Position numbers and translations under genes: made by a program. Positions 62,021 through 64,000 of a stretch of 64,000 bases of DNA are shown piece by piece. The notes under the pieces were generated by a model. The model was given only the letters and a program-made list of their open reading frames with translations. It was not told the DNA's origin and did not search any database. Within the stretch, counting starts at the first letter, position 1. Every line of letters begins with the position of its first letter. The stretch spans positions 1-64,000 of the forward strand of contig QCLX01000005.1 in the NCBI GenBank assembly GCA_003214215.1, given 5' to 3'. This stretch comes from Prochlorococcus sp. AG-418-G18. Lineage in GTDB: Bacteria > Cyanobacteriota > Cyanobacteriia > PCC-6307 > Cyanobiaceae.

Positions 62021-63811
62021 TTGATAAAAAGTAATTCTAATAAAAAACTTATTCGATTTAAAAGACAATCTTTAGTCTTACTTATCTTTTCTTCTATTTC
62101 TTTTGTATTGATTTTATTAAGGTTAATTTTTTTACAACTATTAAATTATGAATCTTTTAAGAAAATGTCTGATGAAAACCGGATTAGACTTATTGCTTCT
62201 CAACCAATACGTGGAAAAATACTTGATAAAAATGGTTATGTTTTAGCTGATAGTAGGGTTCAATATTCTTTAATCATAAAGCCTCAATCTGTAAGCTTAA
62301 GCAATTGGGAAAAACATAAATCAAGTATTTCTGATTTATTAAATGTTGATAGTAATGTAATTCAAAAAAAATACTTAAATGGTTTAACAAATCAGCAACT
62401 TTCAATAACTATTCTTGATGATTTAAATATGGATCAATTAATAAAATTTAAGGAAAATGAAGATAATTTATCTAGTTTTGAAATAGCGACAAAATTAATA
62501 AGAAATTATCCTTATAAATCTGTTGCTGCTCATGTAATTGGTTATACTCAGCCAATCACTGATTCGGAATATAAAATTTTATCCATTAAGGGTTATAGAT
62601 TAAATGACTTAATAGGGAGAACTGGAATTGAATATGTGTATGAAGACTTCATAAGGGGGGAATGGGGCGGAGAGATGGTTGAGGTAAATTCTTTAGGTAA
62701 ATTTCAAAAATCTTTGGGGATAAAACCCTCATTACAAGGCAATGATATTGAATTGACAATTGATATAAATTTGCAATTAGTTGCTGAGGAAGTTCTTAAA
62801 GATAAAAAAGCTGGAGCGATAATAGTGATGGACCCGCGAGATGGAGCAATCAGAGCAATGGTCAGTCGGCCGACTTTTGATTTGAATTTTTTCTCGAAGA
62901 ATTTTAAGCCCGAAAAAGAATACAATAAGATATTTAATTCTCCTGAAAAACCTCTCTTTAATAGAGCATTAAATGCTTATGACCCAGGGAGTGTTTGGAA
63001 AATTGTGACGGCTTTAGCTGGTTTGGAAAGTGGAAAATTTCCTATTGATACTATGTTAGAAACTAAACCATGTATCACTTATGGTAACCAATGTTTTAGA
63101 GAGCACAATGATTTAGGATTTGGAGTAATAGGGTATGAGGATGCTTTAAAAGTTTCAAGTAATACTTTCTTTTATCAAATTGGATATGGTGTAGGTGTTG
63201 ATGAGATTCATGATGTTTCGAAAAAACTTGGCTTTAATTCCTTATCCGGGATCGAAATTTCTGAACAAGAGAATATAGGATTAGTAGCTAGTAGTGAATG
63301 GGCCAAAGAAGGTAGAGGATGGGGGCAACCAGGAAGAACCCCTTGGGTCCCAGAAGATATTGCCAGTATGTCTATCGGACAAATGGTTGTTCAAGTAACT
63401 CCGATTCAAATAGCTAGAGCATATGCAGCGATTGCTAATGGAGGTTATTTGGTTACTCCACATTTGACTAAAAAACATAAAGAATCTTTGTCTGATAAAT
63501 CAAGAGTTAGACTTGATATTGATCCTCAGCATATCCAGTTACTAAAAAATGGTTTAAGAAAAGTTGTTGAATCTGGAACAGGTGTAGCAATTAATACTGG
63601 AGTCACTAATCTGCCCCCAGTTTCTGGTAAAACGGGAACCGCTGAAGATTGGAAGACTGGTTTGGATCATGCTTGGTTTGTATGTTTTACTCCATCAGAG
63701 GAAAGTGAATTACTAGTTGTTGCTTTTGCCCAAAATACACCAGGTGGTGGGTCAGTTCATGCACTTCCTATGGCGAAAGAAATTCTAAAAGTTTGGAATA
63801 AAAATAATTGA
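62021..63811 (+). CDS. mrdA: Penicillin-binding protein 2
   Basis: ASQPIRGKILDKNGYVLADSRVQYSL, AYDPGSVWKIVTALAGLESG, VSSNTFFYQIG, VSGKTGTAE; TTG start. Confidence 0.95.
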   Translation: MIKSNSNKKLIRFKRQSLVLLIFSSISFVLILLRLIFLQLLNYESFKKMSDENRIRLIASQPIRGKILDKNGYVLADSRVQYSLIIKPQSVSLSNWEKHKSSISDLLNVDSNVIQKKYLNGLTNQQLSITILDDLNMDQLIKFKENEDNLSSFEIATKLIRNYPYKSVAAHVIGYTQPITDSEYKILSIKGYRLNDLIGRTGIEYVYEDFIRGEWGGEMVEVNSLGKFQKSLGIKPSLQGNDIELTIDINLQLVAEEVLKDKKAGAIIVMDPRDGAIRAMVSRPTFDLNFFSKNFKPEKEYNKIFNSPEKPLFNRALNAYDPGSVWKIVTALAGLESGKFPIDTMLETKPCITYGNQCFREHNDLGFGVIGYEDALKVSSNTFFYQIGYGVGVDEIHDVSKKLGFNSLSGIEISEQENIGLVASSEWAKEGRGWGQPGRTPWVPEDIASMSIGQMVVQVTPIQIARAYAAIANGGYLVTPHLTKKHKESLSDKSRVRLDIDPQHIQLLKNGLRKVVESGTGVAINTGVTNLPPVSGKTGTAEDWKTGLDHAWFVCFTPSEESELLVVAFAQNTPGGGSVHALPMAKEILKVWNKNN

Positions 63812-63835
63812 TAAGAAGTACTCAATTACAAATTT

Positions 63836-64000
63836 TTATGTTTTTATTTTTTTCATTTGTAGAAGTCTTTGAATAATATCTTCAATAGTTTTTGTATCTA
63901 TCGGTTTACTATATGAGGACAAAAGTTGTCTCCCTAATACCTGACTTCCTAAATGCACTAATTGAATGCGTAATGAGGTGAGTAACTCTAAACCTATTCC
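63836..64000 (-). CDS. C-terminal fragment of an unidentified protein (5' end outside window)
   Basis: Open minus frame from the window edge: GIGLELLTSLRIQLVHLGSQVLGRQLLSSYSKPIDTKTIEDIIQRLLQMKKIKT*. Confidence 0.65.
   Translation of the reverse strand, partial: GIGLELLTSLRIQLVHLGSQVLGRQLLSSYSKPIDTKTIEDIIQRLLQMKKIKT

Noticed and set aside
1-64000. tRNA, rRNA, tmRNA, RNase P RNA
   Set aside because: Scanned the intergenic regions by eye; none showed a recognisable tRNA T-arm/CCA-proximal structure or rRNA core motifs.

Overview
AT-rich, densely packed cyanobacterial chromosome segment. Gene order and protein content match high-light Prochlorococcus (assigned from remembered gene order; no search was run). 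The core runs dnaN-PRC barrel-purL-purF-gyrA/parC-TPR-queG-DUF502-nusB-ftsY-PP2C-argH-RRM-dus-msrB-grpE-dnaJ-rsgA-ybaB-murB-murC-gap2-thiL-PPIase-efp-accB-pdxA...cbiD-guaA. Upstream of dnaN are the genes usually at the other end of the numbered chromosome (acnB, clc, purU, dnaK, aroE, rpsF, argG, mraY, sps, uvrA, recN, ABC1 kinase, thrC). No rRNA, tRNA, CRISPR array or transposase was recognised. Most of the window is ordinary core genome. The main points for a second look are: (1) mraY is split into two frames exactly at a T TTT TTA heptamer, and a -1 shift restores the full protein; (2) the thrC-dnaN intergenic region carries DnaA-box-like sites and looks like oriC; (3) the guaA to PD-(D/E)XK interval holds a compositionally atypical OafA/SGNH acyltransferase bracketed by a rare repeated GGTTACACGTG element, with a duplicated leader and possible small ORFs; (4) a 15-bp minisatellite lies inside ftsY.
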